NCBI GenBank assembly: GCA_016617855.1
Contig: JAECUM010012886.1
Coordinates: 1-64,000 of the forward strand
Direction of reading: 5' to 3'
Source of the DNA: Megalonaias nervosa
Taxonomy: Eukaryota; Mollusca; Bivalvia; Unionida; Unionidae
Length of the DNA stretch: 64,000 nt
Made by a program: the position numbers and the translations under genes. The notes below the pieces were generated by a model. It had not been told where the DNA came from and ran no database searches. It saw nothing but the letters and a program-made list of their open reading frames with translations. This document shows positions 22,742 through 34,259 of the stretch, one piece after another. How positions within the stretch are numbered: the stretch's first letter is position 1; each line of letters starts with the position of its first letter.

Positions 22742-22850
22742 ATGAAGTGTATTCCTGCAGTTGATGAAACTCTGCTGGACTTAGCTTCTGCCACTGAAGA
22801 GAAGACATCTTGTCTTATGAAATCAAACAACTCTACAGCAGGATGTAACT
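22742..22850 (-). CDS. First coding exon, diacylglycerol-kinase-like (type I) N-terminus
   Basis: The minus strand has an acceptor (CCCTTAATTTCCAG, exon start 22850), 42 nt of leader, ATG at 22808-22806 in a fair context (ACAAGATG) and 22 codons ending at a GTAAGT donor (intron from 22741), phase 1. The peptide includes WQKLSPAEFHQLQEY, which matches the start of type I diacylglycerol kinases (beta/gamma-like), where a W..LSP.EF.QLQ.Y pattern precedes the recoverin-homology domain. Those kinases convert diacylglycerol to phosphatidic acid at membranes. Only 22 residues are available; later exons would lie at lower coordinates and were not found. A 5' non-coding exon upstream (higher coordinates) is implied by the acceptor. 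Confidence 0.5.
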
Positions 22851-22859
22851 CTGGAAATT

Positions 22860-23490
22860 AAGGGTATGTCAACACTTGGCACTTGTTGACTCAATTGCTT
22901 GCAACTTCTGCTTGCACTTGCTTATCCAATATAAATCTCTACATCCATGATGATGATGGGGTTTGAAGAAAAATATAGCAACTGTAATTAAAAATCCTTA
23001 ATAACCATTAGCATGGCTATTTGTAACAAATTTGTCACAGTACAATATTGTCCTCTGCTTTTAAATTCCTCTCCACTCATTTTAATGCTGGATCAGAGAA
23101 AAGATCTGTGGCTGATCTCCTATAATTGCCCCTAACAGACCACAGCAGTGAGTTGAATGCCAACTATTTTTGGACTTTTCCCTAGATCAATATCACCACT
23201 GAATATTCACTACAACCTCCTGCAGCATGTCAACACTAATTTTTCAACAATGATGACTCTGGATAGGAAAAGAATCACAGGGAAGTGTTTCTGGCATGAT
23301 ACTGGGTCAATGATGCAATGATATCCCTTTGTGTCGTACCAAAGAATTCAACTTGTTCAATAACGTTGTGTTTGTGAAGACCAATAAAAATTTGGTATTA
23401 AAGGGAAGAAAAAAATTTTAATCACGTTTTTGCTGACAAGTGGTAAAAAGTTACATAATCAATTGAGCATGTGTACAAGTAATATCTAAT
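22860..23490. other. Intron-like spacer
   Basis: AT-rich, no coding or repeat signal seen. Confidence 0.4.
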
Positions 23491-23492
23491 CT

Positions 23493-23645
23493 TTAGGAAT
23501 AGTATATACAAATGTTAATGCATCTGAATTTGATGTACACAATTTGCAGGTTTAACACTCTGTGACACTTGATTTTAAGAATGTCTTTATATGATGAGTC
23601 CTTGTAGAAATCCACTGCGTCTATTAAACTTCCGGTCAAGAAGTA
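23493..23645 (-). other. Candidate exon, unrecognised
   Basis: On the minus strand a good acceptor (TTTTCTTCTAATTGCAG) precedes an open frame with YFLTGSLIDAVDFYKD and a stop near 23493. No convincing donor; it could be a terminal or 5' exon, or chance. Peptide not recognised. Confidence 0.2.
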
Positions 23646-23704
23646 TCTGCAATTAGAAGAAAATCTTGTAAAATTGCTAATCATAAGCAAAAGATGTAAC
23701 AGAT

Positions 23705-23830
23705 AAACAGTTCTGAAACAAAAAAATTTTTGTTACAGAAAAAAAGTTTTTTAACAGAAAAATAGTTCTCTAACTGAGAAATAGTTCTGTAACAGGAAAA
23801 AAGTTAAGTAACAGAAAAATAGTTCTGTAC
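23705..23830. repeat. Imperfect 20-22 bp repeat
   Basis: About six copies of an AACAGAAAAATAGTTCTGTA-like unit with strong variation in A-run length. Confidence 0.7.
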
Positions 23831-23875
23831 CTTGCAATACTATGTGCCCCACTAAAAACTTGAGCAGAGGGATTT

Positions 23876-24031
23876 ACCATATATGGCTTATAAGTCAGAT
23901 CTAATAGCAAAGACCCCAATCTGCCAGCACATAATGGAGCTAGGTATATGTAATTTATAAAGGCTAATCTGCAGATGTAGATCTATGTTGTTGGCAGCTG
24001 GATCCAATTCATAAGTGAGTATACATGGTAG
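23876..24031. mobile_element. Palindromic MITE-like repeat, copy 1
   Basis: Ends TACCATATATGGCTTATAAG and CATAAGTGAGTATACATGGTA form imperfect inverted termini. The inside carries the family's AATCTGCAGATG and ATCTATGTTGTT phrases. No ORF. Confidence 0.6.
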
Positions 24032-24264
24032 CAGAGTCTTTACTCAGACACAATGTAAAATTGATACTTCTGTCACATCAAGCTTACCAAGAAAAAATAA
24101 ACTGAAGGACCTCATTTTTTTCTTACCAGCAAAACAACGTGTAACATAACCTGTAAGTAGCATTTAGTAACATCATCAGACAGAATAAGGAATGCAAAGT
24201 GTGCAATTATATAAAGTACCACATATACCTGAGTACAAGTAAAATAAAAAAGGAAAACTGCATA

Positions 24265-24405
24265 AACCCATATGTGCTCTCTCATAATTCACTTGCAGAT
24301 CTGGATCTATGCAGTTTGTCAGGACAAGTAATCAGTAGAACAAACAACACAGATCTACTGGTGCAATATGAAAAGGCATAACAGGGTCTATGTTGTTTTC
24401 ACTTA
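24265..24405. mobile_element. Palindromic MITE-like repeat, copy 2 (partial)
   Basis: Contains GCAGATCTGGATCTATGCAG, GTTTGTCAGG, GAACAAACAACACAGATCT and GGTCTATGTTGTT, the shared core of the family. The outer ends are lost. Confidence 0.55.
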
Positions 24406-25640
24406 AAATTTCTTACACTTTTTGGCAAATAATATGTTGTTAACTGCAGACTGATCAATGCATCTTACTATGTATATCTGATGAAAAGTCCATGACCGCA
24501 TTTTACCAAGACTATCTGTGATAATGAGTCCAAATGATACTTCCGTTAAATTATTAGGCTAGTCCCTGGTTGTCTTCCCATGGAAGAGATACTGTACATG
24601 TACATTTTTCAATTTAGTTTGAATGTGAGATGCTGTCTATCTCTATGTACCGGTAGCATGAAATATGTTCATGTACCAGTCTATATTGTCTAATCACTGG
24701 CTTTATCTGGATTTGAATGTTTTTAATATTGCTGGGAGGTTGATGAAATGCGATGTCTTATAGGACTTGTGGTACTAATTCAACTCCCATAGTAGAACAG
24801 AGAAACACCATATTAAAACATTCAATAACTTCTAAATTCTAAATGCTCATGATCAAACCTAAATTTCCAGTATCACACATCCTTGATGCAAGCTTCTGTG
24901 TGAAAGAAGTCCACAGCATCTGTTTGATCTACATGTGTTTGAAACATGTTTTTAAATTCTGCACTTAATGAATATGGTATTAATTTCAGTAATGATTGTT
25001 CCAAAGTCAAGCGTGTCAATAAAAGTGTCTATTTTTTTTTTTTCAGCTACAAATAGGATAAGCTCTCAAAAAACTCATTTCATAACCTCTTAATTTCATT
25101 ATCAACCAATCACCTCCCTCCAAATCCATATATGCTCTATTTTGTGTTCATCCATTTTTCTATATAATTACTTAGTACATGTAGTTAGTCTTTTACAGTC
25201 ATACCTCATAGACTTTGTCATAATACTGTAGTCCGTACACTATGCTGAATGTGTGAACCAAACACAATATTATTTCATTTCCTTTTTCTTCACCTTTCTT
25301 GATTAAAAATGGTGCAAAGATACTGCTGGTGTAAGAACCAAGGCAAGCAGTTACTTCACATCAATGTCCACTAGCAATGGAATAGTATTCTGATGTCAGC
25401 TCACATGATCTGAGGATTTTACATATTTAAAATTTATGTTTTTATTTTATATACCTTTCAGAGAATTTTAACATCCTTGCTTTTTATATCTGATCTTGTA
25501 CTTAATGTTTACATTTATCTGAAAAGGTTATCTTTCCAAACAAAAATCTGGGCACTTCTTCAATTTACAGTTACAGACCTTTACTTTTTCTTGGCGCTAT
25601 ACAGCTATTATTGAGCTGAGGTTAAATTAAATGCAAACAC
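24406..25640. other. No recognisable gene
   Basis: Intronic/intergenic AT-rich DNA. A T13CAG acceptor-like string at 25031-25046 is not followed by a convincing open frame. Confidence 0.4.
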
Positions 25641-25642
25641 AG

Positions 25643-25820
25643 TAAAACCTGTCTTGAGAGACCACTGCTATGAGAGACCACCTGTTTTCAGAGACCAGAA
25701 TCTCCATGCACAGATTTATTGATTATATAGTGTTATGACCTGTTATGAAAGACCACCTATCTTGCAAGACCATTATTTTTTGGCAGAAGAGATGGTCTTT
25801 CAAGATAGCATTCTTTTGAA
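25643..25820. mobile_element. Pogo/mariner-like MITE
   Basis: Left end CAGTAAAACCTGTCTTGAGA, then repeated GAGAGACCACC-like phrases, and a right part with GGCAGAAGAGATGGTCTTTCAA. CAGT-type ends resemble pogo-like terminal repeats. A second copy at 31797 keeps the opposite end (ATTCTACTG followed by TA). Confidence 0.5.
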
Positions 25821-26189
25821 AAATTACATTTTCACTGCTAATTAAATTCAACAATTAAGAAAGGGACCATACAAATTTTAAAGAATGTTAGTTGTTCATC
25901 AAGTTCTTGAATTCAAGGTTAACAGAAATTGTGAAAGCCAAAAAAATTGATACTGTAGACCCTGAAAATTGCTACCACACAAGAAGCAGTAAAATTCACA
26001 GCTTTAACAGATTTAGGGGAGATAATTAATGGCTCATGAAGAAACTAAAGCTGCCTATTCAAAACATTCCATGACTGATAATAATCTATAGACTGATGTA
26101 ATGATAAATGTTAGCTTCTCCTGTTAGCTTTAATGGTAATTTTAAGACATTATTGGTTATATGTACAGCATGTCAATGAAATGGGAACG

Positions 26190-26305
26190 AAGTACTTTCT
26201 CCAAGAAAACACCGAGGCAGCTGGTCTGGGGACATTTTGAACCCATGACTCTTAGATCACTAGTCTAATGATTTACCAAATGAGCCATTATGGTTCCAAT
26301 AAATT
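26190..26305 (-). mobile_element. tRNA-derived SINE fragment
   Basis: Minus strand: ATGGCTCATTTGGTAAATC (A-box region) and CATGGGTTCAAAATGTCCCC (B-box). Body truncated. Confidence 0.45.
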
Positions 26306-26322
26306 TTAGATCCACATAAGTT

Positions 26323-26546
26323 TTGTTGCTGTTGTTGTTACTTTAGGTTTAATACCATTTTTCAGTGTATAACAGGCTATACGTGGCAGCCAGTAAAAAC
26401 CATAAAATCACAGGAAGCTACTGGCAAGCTTGCTCACATACCCATACTGGCAGAGCCCAAGACTTGAACCCACGTGGACAGAAGTAAGAATGTAGTGATG
26501 AGTAAAGGTGAGTGCTTCGCATTGCTTGCCCACCTGGGGCTCCCAT
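26323..26546 (-). mobile_element. Nin-DC-type SINE, diverged
   Basis: Minus-strand member with a TTG-rich tail at 26323-26340 and the family 3' domain; the tRNA head ends near 26546. A short flanking repeat TAAGTT (26317 and 26547) may be the target duplication. More diverged than the copies at 4 kb. Confidence 0.75.
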
Positions 26547-27018
26547 TAAGTTCTGTATTATACGTGAAGGTTATCTCATTTCCCATGCATTTTGATCATT
26601 TACACAAAACTAATGCACACTGAAAGACAACCTGCACAAGTTTATACCAATGCACAAAGCCAGTTTGCAATGAAGCAATAACAAAAAAGATTTATGGCCA
26701 ACCACAAGATCAAAAAGCCGATTATCATGCATTTTGAATTTATAATCTTCCAAAAATACATGTAGAAAATTCATCAATTATTTTGGAAACTTCCCCACTT
26801 GGTATATCAGTTACTACTACATAGTATGGGATTCATTAGGAGTATAAAAGTATGTACATTTATTTTATTTCATCCTGAATGATCAGTTTGATGCAATTTT
26901 CTTATGAAACAGGTAACACATAAATCTCAAGGAACAAATCCAATTTGATGGAATAACCAACAAAATGAAAAATATTATTTTTATTAAAACTTTTTTTTTT
27001 CTTTGGTCTGCATCATAT

Positions 27019-27293
27019 CCTATCTAGCCTGATATCTTTATTATACACCAAAATTCTGTACTTATGCACTATGCCCTGTCTAGCCTGATATCTTTACTAT
27101 ATCTGAAAGTCTGTATGTGTGCACTATACCCTGTCTAGTCTGACTTCTTTATTATATTTCAAAGTCTGCACTTACACAAAATGCCCTGTCTACCCTGAAA
27201 TCTTCATTATATTTGAAAGTCTGCACTCATGCACTATGCCCTGTCTAGTCTGATGTCTTTATCATACTTGAAAGTCTGCACTTACGCAGATAT
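27019..27293. repeat. 55-bp tandem repeat, five copies
   Basis: Units begin CCTGTCTAGYCTGATATCTT and end in GTCTGCACTTATGCACTATGC-like sequence. Substitutions are frequent, so the array is old. Confidence 0.85.
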
Positions 27294-27409
27294 ATAGTGA
27301 TCAGCTTTTAAAATAAGTGCATGCCTACTGGTTCAACACCAATTATTTCCTGGTTAGGTTGACAAATCATAGGACTGAAAATACTGTTAGGTTGGAGAGG
27401 GTCAGGTAA

Positions 27410-27605
27410 TACCACAATCAGCTCAGTTGGTAAAGCATCAAACTTCTAATTCAAGAGTTGTAGTCTGATACTCATCCAGGTCTTCCTGGGTCAGCTATCT
27501 TGGTGTGTCTTTCAGAAAGACACTTAGTTCCCGTTTCCTCTGCAAGATATAGCCAAGCAAAGTACTGAAAATACCATTAAGAAAACAACCAGTGGCCAAC
27601 TAAAA
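27410..27605 (+). mobile_element. tRNA-derived SINE, fourth type
   Basis: Head with TCAGCTCAGTTGGTAAAGC (A-box) and a decayed B-box (GTAGTCTGATACTCATCC). A body with CAGAAAGACACTTAGTTCCC follows. Single copy in the window. Confidence 0.5.
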
Positions 27606-27949
27606 AAATACACAATATTATATAAAAAGTAATAATGTGGATGACCACTAAGTGTTCTGGCAAAACAGGAACTTTATAAAGTTTTTGTTCTTTTCAAGCC
27701 AGAAAAATTTATGTAACATGGAACACTAATAAGTTATAAACATCTGTCCATCTGTCTATCAGTGTATTCTGACATCCATTCATCCATCACTGTTATCAAA
27801 TGCTAATACAGACATCTACATGTATGGCATACATTATACACTTAAGCTTAAAATGTAATAAATTTCTCTATGCCTTGAAGGGGGCAAGAATAACACCAAT
27901 GCATAAAGGGAATGAGAAATAGATCTTCCAGAAAATCTAAGATCCATTT

Positions 27950-28440
27950 TGGTTTTACCCACCATTTCCAAACTTACATGTAACAAAACATCAGTACTTT
28001 CTCCTACATCAATACCAATAAGTTGTTCAATCAGACCACTCATGTCATATTGTGAGGGTGACATCAAGAGATCAATCTTTTTAGATGTAAAGGCATTTAA
28101 CTTTTTAACCGTAACATATTTATTGAAAGATGCTTCTATTACAATTGCAGTGAAAAAAAATACAGTCTTATTTTAGTAAAAGTACCCAGCAAGTGCATCT
28201 CAACAGGGCTCTATCAAGTACTTATCAAATAAAATATAGTGTGCCTCAGGGCTCAATCTTAGATCCTATCTTGTTTCTCTTGTACATTACCAACTTGCCA
28301 TTATATACACTAAAACTGATATGTATCCTGAGTATGCAGTTTTCCACTAATCAGTTCAATACAGCAACACAAACCAATCACAGATGCAAAATGATCTTAA
28401 CCATACCAGTAAATGGTGTCAAGACAATGTAATTATATGA
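27950..28440 (+). mobile_element. Non-LTR retrotransposon (LINE) RT fragment a
   Basis: Plus-strand RT palm pieces: FLDVKAFNF (about 28077), SVPQGSILDPILFLLYI (28230-28280) with the diagnostic PQGSILG-like box, then QNDLNHTSKWCQDN near 28390-28430. Frames shift at least twice. It ends where the next fragment's FADD region begins again, so it is a separate copy. Confidence 0.75.
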
Positions 28441-28829
28441 ACAGTATGCATATTGATGTGTCTGTATGTGTATATGTGTGTGTGTGTATGATTAAAGAAG
28501 CCTTTGTGACAAGAGAAAAACAAAGCAATTAATGTCTCTTTATTCACTACACAGATTTGTTACTATTTCATTAGAATAAAAGAAGTAAAGTATCTGCAAT
28601 TTGTCTCTAGTCTGGGTAATTAAAAGTTTGCAACAAGTCTTCACAATAATTATCTGAGACCTGAAATTTGTTAGAAGAAAAAAAATATCAAATTATACAG
28701 TCTGGAATTATTAAAATTATAGTCAGTCCAGCTAGTGGAAAATATGTTATCAATCTTTATAGTAATTAATCTAAGGTGTTCAATGTAAAATTTATTAACA
28801 GGATAAGTAAGTCCTAATTCACTTTCTTA
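28441..28829. other. Spacer between LINE fragments
   Basis: AT-rich with a short TG tract at 28457-28488. No gene. Confidence 0.5.
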
Positions 28830-29828
28830 CTTATGCATATGATCTTCTATTCAACAACAAATTCACAAAAATAGATCTGTTTGCAGATATATGTCTAGTT
28901 CTGATGCTAAGTTATCCCTTCAAGATTTAACACTAACCTTGTTCAAGTTAAAAGAGTTGGGTAGAACAAAATAAGATGGTAATAAATGTTGATAAAAGGA
29001 AATGAATGATAATTGAAACATCTAAATAACTATATAAATTATGGAATGGAAAACTATTTCTTACAATAGATGCTTCCCGATGACATCACTAGCTGACGAT
29101 ATTTTGCCCATTTTACCTGGACAATGGGCAACCTGGCAGTTTCTCCTATATGTGATCACCAAAATTTTCCATTTTTAACGAGGCACACTGAAGTAAGGTC
29201 AACTTATAAATCACAAATATAGATGCTAAAAGAAAGCTTGAATTGCGTTCTGTTTATGCATGTAACTTTCGTAAAAGTATCTTGAGAGTCAATGAATTTA
29301 TTTCAACTTCCAAACACCATATAAAGTCAACGGTAAACCTGCCAGTTGACCACAAATATGGCGGCTGACGACGTCATTCAGGAACTATCTATAAATAATC
29401 ACTAGTGTGAAAATATCAAAGATGAAAATCTTTTAGGTGCATCCAAAGACAATAATTTGCAATGAGATGGCAATGCCATGCAAAGCGGCTCTACTCAGAA
29501 GAATAAAGAAATATTTATCTACAAAAATTCTATGCTACAGTGCATGTTCTTCAAAATCTGGTAACTGTTCTACTGTATTGGAAAACTGTGCCAAATCTAA
29601 GCTTGACAGGATATATAAACTTCAGAAAAGGTCAGTATGTGTCATTTTAGATTCACATATTGATTATTCATCAAAACCATCCTAAACAAAATTATGTCTT
29701 ACAATATACAAATGGACTGATTTTCACAAAGCAATTATTGTACACAAATGCCTGCATGAAGCGACACCAGTGTACATGTACCTGCAGGATTTATTAAGGC
29801 CTTTTACAACACTTTACAAGTAGAAGTG
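28830..29828 (+). mobile_element. LINE RT fragment b, 5' part
   Basis: Plus strand: DLFADICL (degenerate FADD box, about 28878), VEQNKMVINVDKRK (about 28950-28995), then LLRRIKKYLSTKILCY, NCAKSKLDRIYKLQKRSVCV (29570-29645) and FHKAIIVHKCLHEATPVY (29717-29775). This is the RT C-terminal half and thumb of a jockey/RTE/CR1-like LINE, with stops. A SINE interrupts it at 29829. Confidence 0.78.
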
Positions 29829-30052
29829 TGAGCCCCAGGTGGCCAAGAGATCGAAAGCACTTGCCTCTATCGATCACTGCCATCTCACCTCTGTCTGCAT
29901 GGGTTTGAGTCTCGGGCTCAGCCAATGTATGTGAGAAAGCTGCCCGTTGCTTCTTGTGGGTGAGTGGTTCTTTCTGGAGTTTTCTTGGGCCATGTATAGC
30001 CCTATCTTGTGCTGAGAAATGGCATTAAACACCAAAACATGAAATACAAACC
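29829..30052 (+). mobile_element. Nin-DC-type SINE inserted in LINE
   Basis: Plus-strand head TGAGCCCCAGGTGGCCAAG, B-box region GGGTTTGAGTCTCGGGC and the family tail. Flanked by the 7-bp duplication AGAAGTG (29822-29828, 30053-30059). The LINE reading resumes directly after it. Confidence 0.85.
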
Positions 30053-30260
30053 AGAAGTGCTCAACACATGGAAGTTTTAATCTATCAACACCAAGAACAA
30101 AGCAATTTAAGAAAATTTCAAGTACTCTGGTACAGTTCTATGGAATAAGTTGCACTGCATGTATGAAGAAAATATGACAGTATCAAGGAAGAGATACATG
30201 AGTATGTACCTGTTACTAATAAATAGAAGTATTTATAATGCTAACGATAAATTAAACTGA
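30053..30260 (+). mobile_element. LINE fragment b, 3' part
   Basis: Continuation of the LINE after the SINE: FNLSTPRTKQF, then in another frame GTVLWNKLHCMYEEN, the C-terminal pattern of this LINE type. Ends near a stop at about 30258. Confidence 0.75.
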
Positions 30261-30354
30261 AGCAATTTACTATTAACTTTCAGTATGATGTACATTTATG
30301 TACTTTCTTCTTGAGATGACCTCAGAGGAAAAGTCTTTGAATCAATCAGCCACC

Positions 30355-30356
<2 letters not shown>

Positions 30357-30385
<29 letters not shown>

Positions 30386-30404
30386 TATTATTATTATTAT
30401 TATT
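30357..30404. repeat. AAT/ATT inverted microsatellite
   Basis: About nine AAT units followed by about eight ATT units: a self-complementary simple repeat that could form a hairpin. Confidence 0.9.
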
Positions 30405-31796
30405 GCACACAATACTTGCAGCTACCAGCAATCATCAGTCCTGCCTATGAAACTTCACAAGTCTACATATTTATTTAATCTATCATCAGTAAATAAAAGA
30501 TGAATGGAACATTTTCCTGTCATTTTTTTTTTCGAAGATGTCATGTTTCATCAGCTTTCGAACAGTTGGGAGCATTTCATCACATTTTTTAATAATTCCA
30601 GCAATATTTGTCATCTTTGGCTTTTACTGCTCCAACCAGATAAAAATAAAGGGGCACTCTAGCCACTTTGCCCCAAATGCTTCCCCTATGTCCCTTCTAG
30701 CAGCCCCCAGCCATTGTCCAGATTACAAAAATACCTACTTAAAACTGCAGTACCCCTATGTTCTATCAAAATCCCATATATTTATGCTTTCTGTTCAATA
30801 CAGAATGTGTGTACAAGTTATAGTTTATTTTCTTTATTTCTAAAAGGATGACAGAAAATTTTGGATCTGAAAATATAGTCTTTGGTTGCAAAATACCTAT
30901 ACTGGTATTCTCTTTGAAAAAGTGCCCCTTTACTTCAAAATGTGTCACTATTATAAAAAGGTCAATTTTGCACACCCCTCTTAAATTTTATTTTTGTATA
31001 ACTTGACATTTCCTAAAATATTCTTCATACTTACATAAATGATATCAATAATAATTGACGGCTTGTTTTGTTGCCCCCAAAACTGTGTCATGTTTTCCAT
31101 GTTAGTTCATGGGAAGAGAAATTTAACAGTTAATACACTTAACTCTGGCAAAGAAACCGTTCTACCAGTATTAAAAAATACCATTAGAAACCGTTCTACC
31201 AGTATTAAAAAATACCATTATCTGTTATGGACTACCACCAGGTAACGAATGGGTTCTTGCACGCAAATTAGTTTTAATCATAACATAACACCTTGAGTAA
31301 TATCCTTATTAGGCAAAAAAATGTGTATTTCCTACTGCACTGGTTTTAAAATTAAGGTAGGGAGGTCTATTTTTTTTGGTTTTGGTTTTTTTAAACATTA
31401 TATAAATTTAATTTTTTTCTTTACCATGGACGGAAAAGGTACTAGGGTCGGCAATGAGAAAACGGATGGTCAGCTGACCGAAAATACTTTTTGGGGGACT
31501 CAAAGACAGCAATAGTAGCTTTCAACAAGCATGTACATAAAATTAGCGAAACCAGGAACAAATACATTGGAAAAGTCACTGAAAAAGTCATTTACATATT
31601 TTGGATCTAACGACTAGAATCAGCTACCAAATGAACTAAAACCATCTTACTGCGTCCAAAGCATGATGTTTCAGCTACACAAACATATGCTACCTCTCGC
31701 TAAATACTCCTTTGCTCATAGGTCACTGTCCATGCATTAATGAGTTATAAACATGATACAATGTATGTACATAATTTAAATTCAAGGTGATATATA
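30405..31796. other. No recognisable gene; one 34-bp exact duplication
   Basis: An exact 34-bp tandem pair lies at 31152-31185 and 31186-31219, starting AGAAACCGTTCTACCAGTAT. The 101-codon ORF at 30538 has a hydrophobic start but no known relative. Otherwise AT-rich spacer. Confidence 0.45.
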
Positions 31797-31927
31797 AATA
31801 ACGGTCCTGAAAGACCAAATGCTATGAGACCACTTGTCTTTTGTGACCAGATTTGGTCATGAAAGACCACATCTCAAGACAGCATGATTTTCTGGCAGAA
31901 GAGGTGCTAAACAGATTCTACTGTACA
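31797..31927. mobile_element. Pogo/mariner-like MITE, second copy
   Basis: Shares TATGAGACCACTTGTCTT, TGAAAGACCACATCT and GGCAGAAGAG with the copy at 25643. Right end reads CAGATTCTACTG followed by TA, the inverse of the left end of the other copy. Confidence 0.5.
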
Positions 31928-32121
31928 TTATTTTTCTGCCCTCTTCTGTACTGAATATTGTCTTCCCCAGAAGGCCTCACAGGAAATTAGCTAATATTTA
32001 GATAAATTAGTTGGATAATCTGAAATTAAACCATCCTTATTGTTATTATTATTAATATAATTATTATTATCATTGTTGTTGTTGTTGTTATTAGCCTTCT
32101 GATTTTAACTCCATCTGCATG

Positions 32122-32427
32122 TGTGTGTGTGATCTGGATTTTTAACATAGCTTTAACGATTTTTCAGTCATATCGCTATGGTGTCTGCATTGTGGCAGTT
32201 TACAGTGATGTCTAGCACTGGGGCATCATGCCGCAGACATGTAGCATGATGTCCCACCCAGTCACATCATCCTGACACCAGGCCAACCAGTCCTAACATT
32301 AACATCTTAATGCTGAGCACCAAGCAAGGCAGCTGTTAGAAACATTTTTGTAAGTCTTTGGTATGACTTGGCCGGAGATCGAAACCCACGACCTCCCGCA
32401 TCCGAGGAAAACACTCTAACCACTAGG
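32122..32427 (-). mobile_element. tRNA-Pro-like SINE, 13-bp TSD
   Basis: Minus-strand copy, lacking the first bases of the head (starts CCTAGTGGTTAGAGTG). The tail is a TG tract on the plus strand. Exact 13-bp target duplication CTCCATCTGCATG at 32109-32121 and 32428-32440. Confidence 0.93.
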
Positions 32428-32440
32428 CTCCATCTGCATG

Positions 32441-33305
32441 AGGTAGAGAGAAAATATTTAGTATGTTTTAGAAGTATCAGGCAACATCAAAGGTTTGGAT
32501 CATGAATGGTTGCAGAAGATGGATATCAAAAATCACATTTTTATAGGTAATTTGGATATTTTGCAAACCCATCTATTCTGATTGAGAAAGGATGATGATA
32601 TAGCTGGTATATTAAATCAGTAAAATTAAAAATATATGCCAAGAAAGGCTTCATATGTTGGATGTACTAATGGGGGGGGGGGGTTACTCAAATGCACAGA
32701 TGTTTGTGATGGCTTTCATCTCTAGTTATTAATCAACTGAATAATCCAAACTCCACCTATCTGTCACCAGCTCTCAGTTAATCATTTTCTTAGAGCACTC
32801 ACCAATATCAAACCAGGCTATGAATTCTTATATAATCATGCATGGTGTGCTAAGTCAATGCCTCAGAAATGAAGTGGTGTAGTTCACTTCTGATGTGAAA
32901 GCAATGAATTTTGCATCATAAATTAAGTACAAATTCAAAATGTTCAAACTTTCCTATCTTTCATGCAATTCTGAAGAAATATTCACCATGGACACAAAAT
33001 TAATCTCCAATAAAATAATACAATTTTCTAAAGAAAATCTTCAATGTGAAAGAAAATGGTACACCACTGAGCAGGCCTAGTTACATGTGCTCTGGTGAAT
33101 CATCAATTAACATGTGGTTATCATCAAACAAATTGTTAGATGTCAAGCTTGCTAATCAGATTCTGCTAATAAATATCATTTCTGCAGCATCTGACTTTTC
33201 CTATGCTTGAATTATTTTCTAAAGAATTATAAGTAAAACTTTTCAGTGACAATACAATACACAAAATGTTCTTAATTAATCTTTGAGCAAAAAGTTTTAA
33301 AAAAA
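32441..33305. other. No recognisable gene
   Basis: AT-rich spacer; a run of 10 G at 32673-32682. Confidence 0.5.
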
Positions 33306-33309
33306 TTAA

Positions 33310-34250
33310 GTCAAATTGCTTATTTTGTTATATCTTCAGTGAAGTCAGATTCATTCTGAACAGATGCATCATTACAACTGACACCATGACATTCTTCATC
33401 AACAGTCCAATCCAAACCTTCTACAAGTACAGTACTTCCTATCACAATTTGTCTTACAGCTGTATCCTATGATTTTCATCAGCCTCTCCAGGTGCTAAAT
33501 GCATCTTAACAGGCAAGAGTTTGCCCTGAGAAGTATACCAGCCCCACCCCCATGGAAGAGACTCTTCACCTTCTTCTTTCCAGTGCTGACCTTGTACATA
33601 CACTCACTTGTAGGCTATAATTTCCTGTAACTGTAGATGGTAACATGTGAACTGATACAGATGTTGTACTAGACATGTGTTTCACTTCAACCTTTGGAAT
33701 TGTTGATGATCTGAAGGAACATCAAAGTCTCTTGTGCAGCTTCCTCTCCAGCCTTTACAACCTATTCCTTTGTTGCCTTTAAGACCTTCATGAAATGGTT
33801 GTTATTCTTGTACAATTTACATCATCTCTGACCATCCTGGTCTAGCTGACAAACAGGCCATGCATCAAATTTCCAAGTGGCATCTTGTACACAGAAAGTC
33901 ATGAAACTGACCTCGAAGTGTTGATAGCAGGTGTAACACTGGCAACTCTTTCAATCCCATCTAAAATTCAGAGATAGTGATCAACATTATCCAATACATA
34001 CTGCACAGAATGTCAAAAGCGAGAATATCGGTGCCATGAGATGCTGCAGCACTAACCTCAAACTTCTGTACCTCCAAGCATGAAGAGCTAAATCCAAGAT
34101 CATGAATAGTATTTTGTACCTCCAAGTATGAAGAGCTAAATCCAAGATCATGAATAGTATTTCGTACCTCCAAGCATGAAGAGCTAAATCCAAGATCATG
34201 AATAGTATCTTGATTATTCACACACCCTCCAGTTTGTTTGTACCTCTACT
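33310..34250 (-). pseudogene. Decayed Cys-rich (CXC-like) ORF of invertebrate repeat type
   Basis: Minus strand. Near 33460-33400 lies the cysteine pattern CKTNCDRKYCTCRRFGLDC. Before it come VYVQGQHW (about 33597) and SLPWGWGWYTSQGKLLPV (about 33560-33505). These blocks match the C-terminal end of a large protein very common in invertebrate genomes, sometimes annotated with a tesmin/TSO1-like CXC domain. Upstream parts are weaker (AGEEAAQETLMFL). Many stops. Those proteins are probably transposon-borne, but I cannot name the element. The frame starts within a 48-bp repeat at 34068. Confidence 0.5.
34068..34211. repeat. 48-bp tandem triplication
   Basis: Three nearly identical units (34068, 34116, 34164) starting GTACCTCCAAGCATGAAGAG. 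The length is a multiple of three, so the minus-strand frame stays open and encodes a 16-residue repeat with HDLGFSSS. Confidence 0.93.
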
Positions 34251-34259
34251 GACTGTAAA

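Noticed and set aside
27834..28067. 77-codon minus-strand ORF
   Set aside because: It overlaps plus-strand LINE RT sequence in the opposite direction; a shadow frame.
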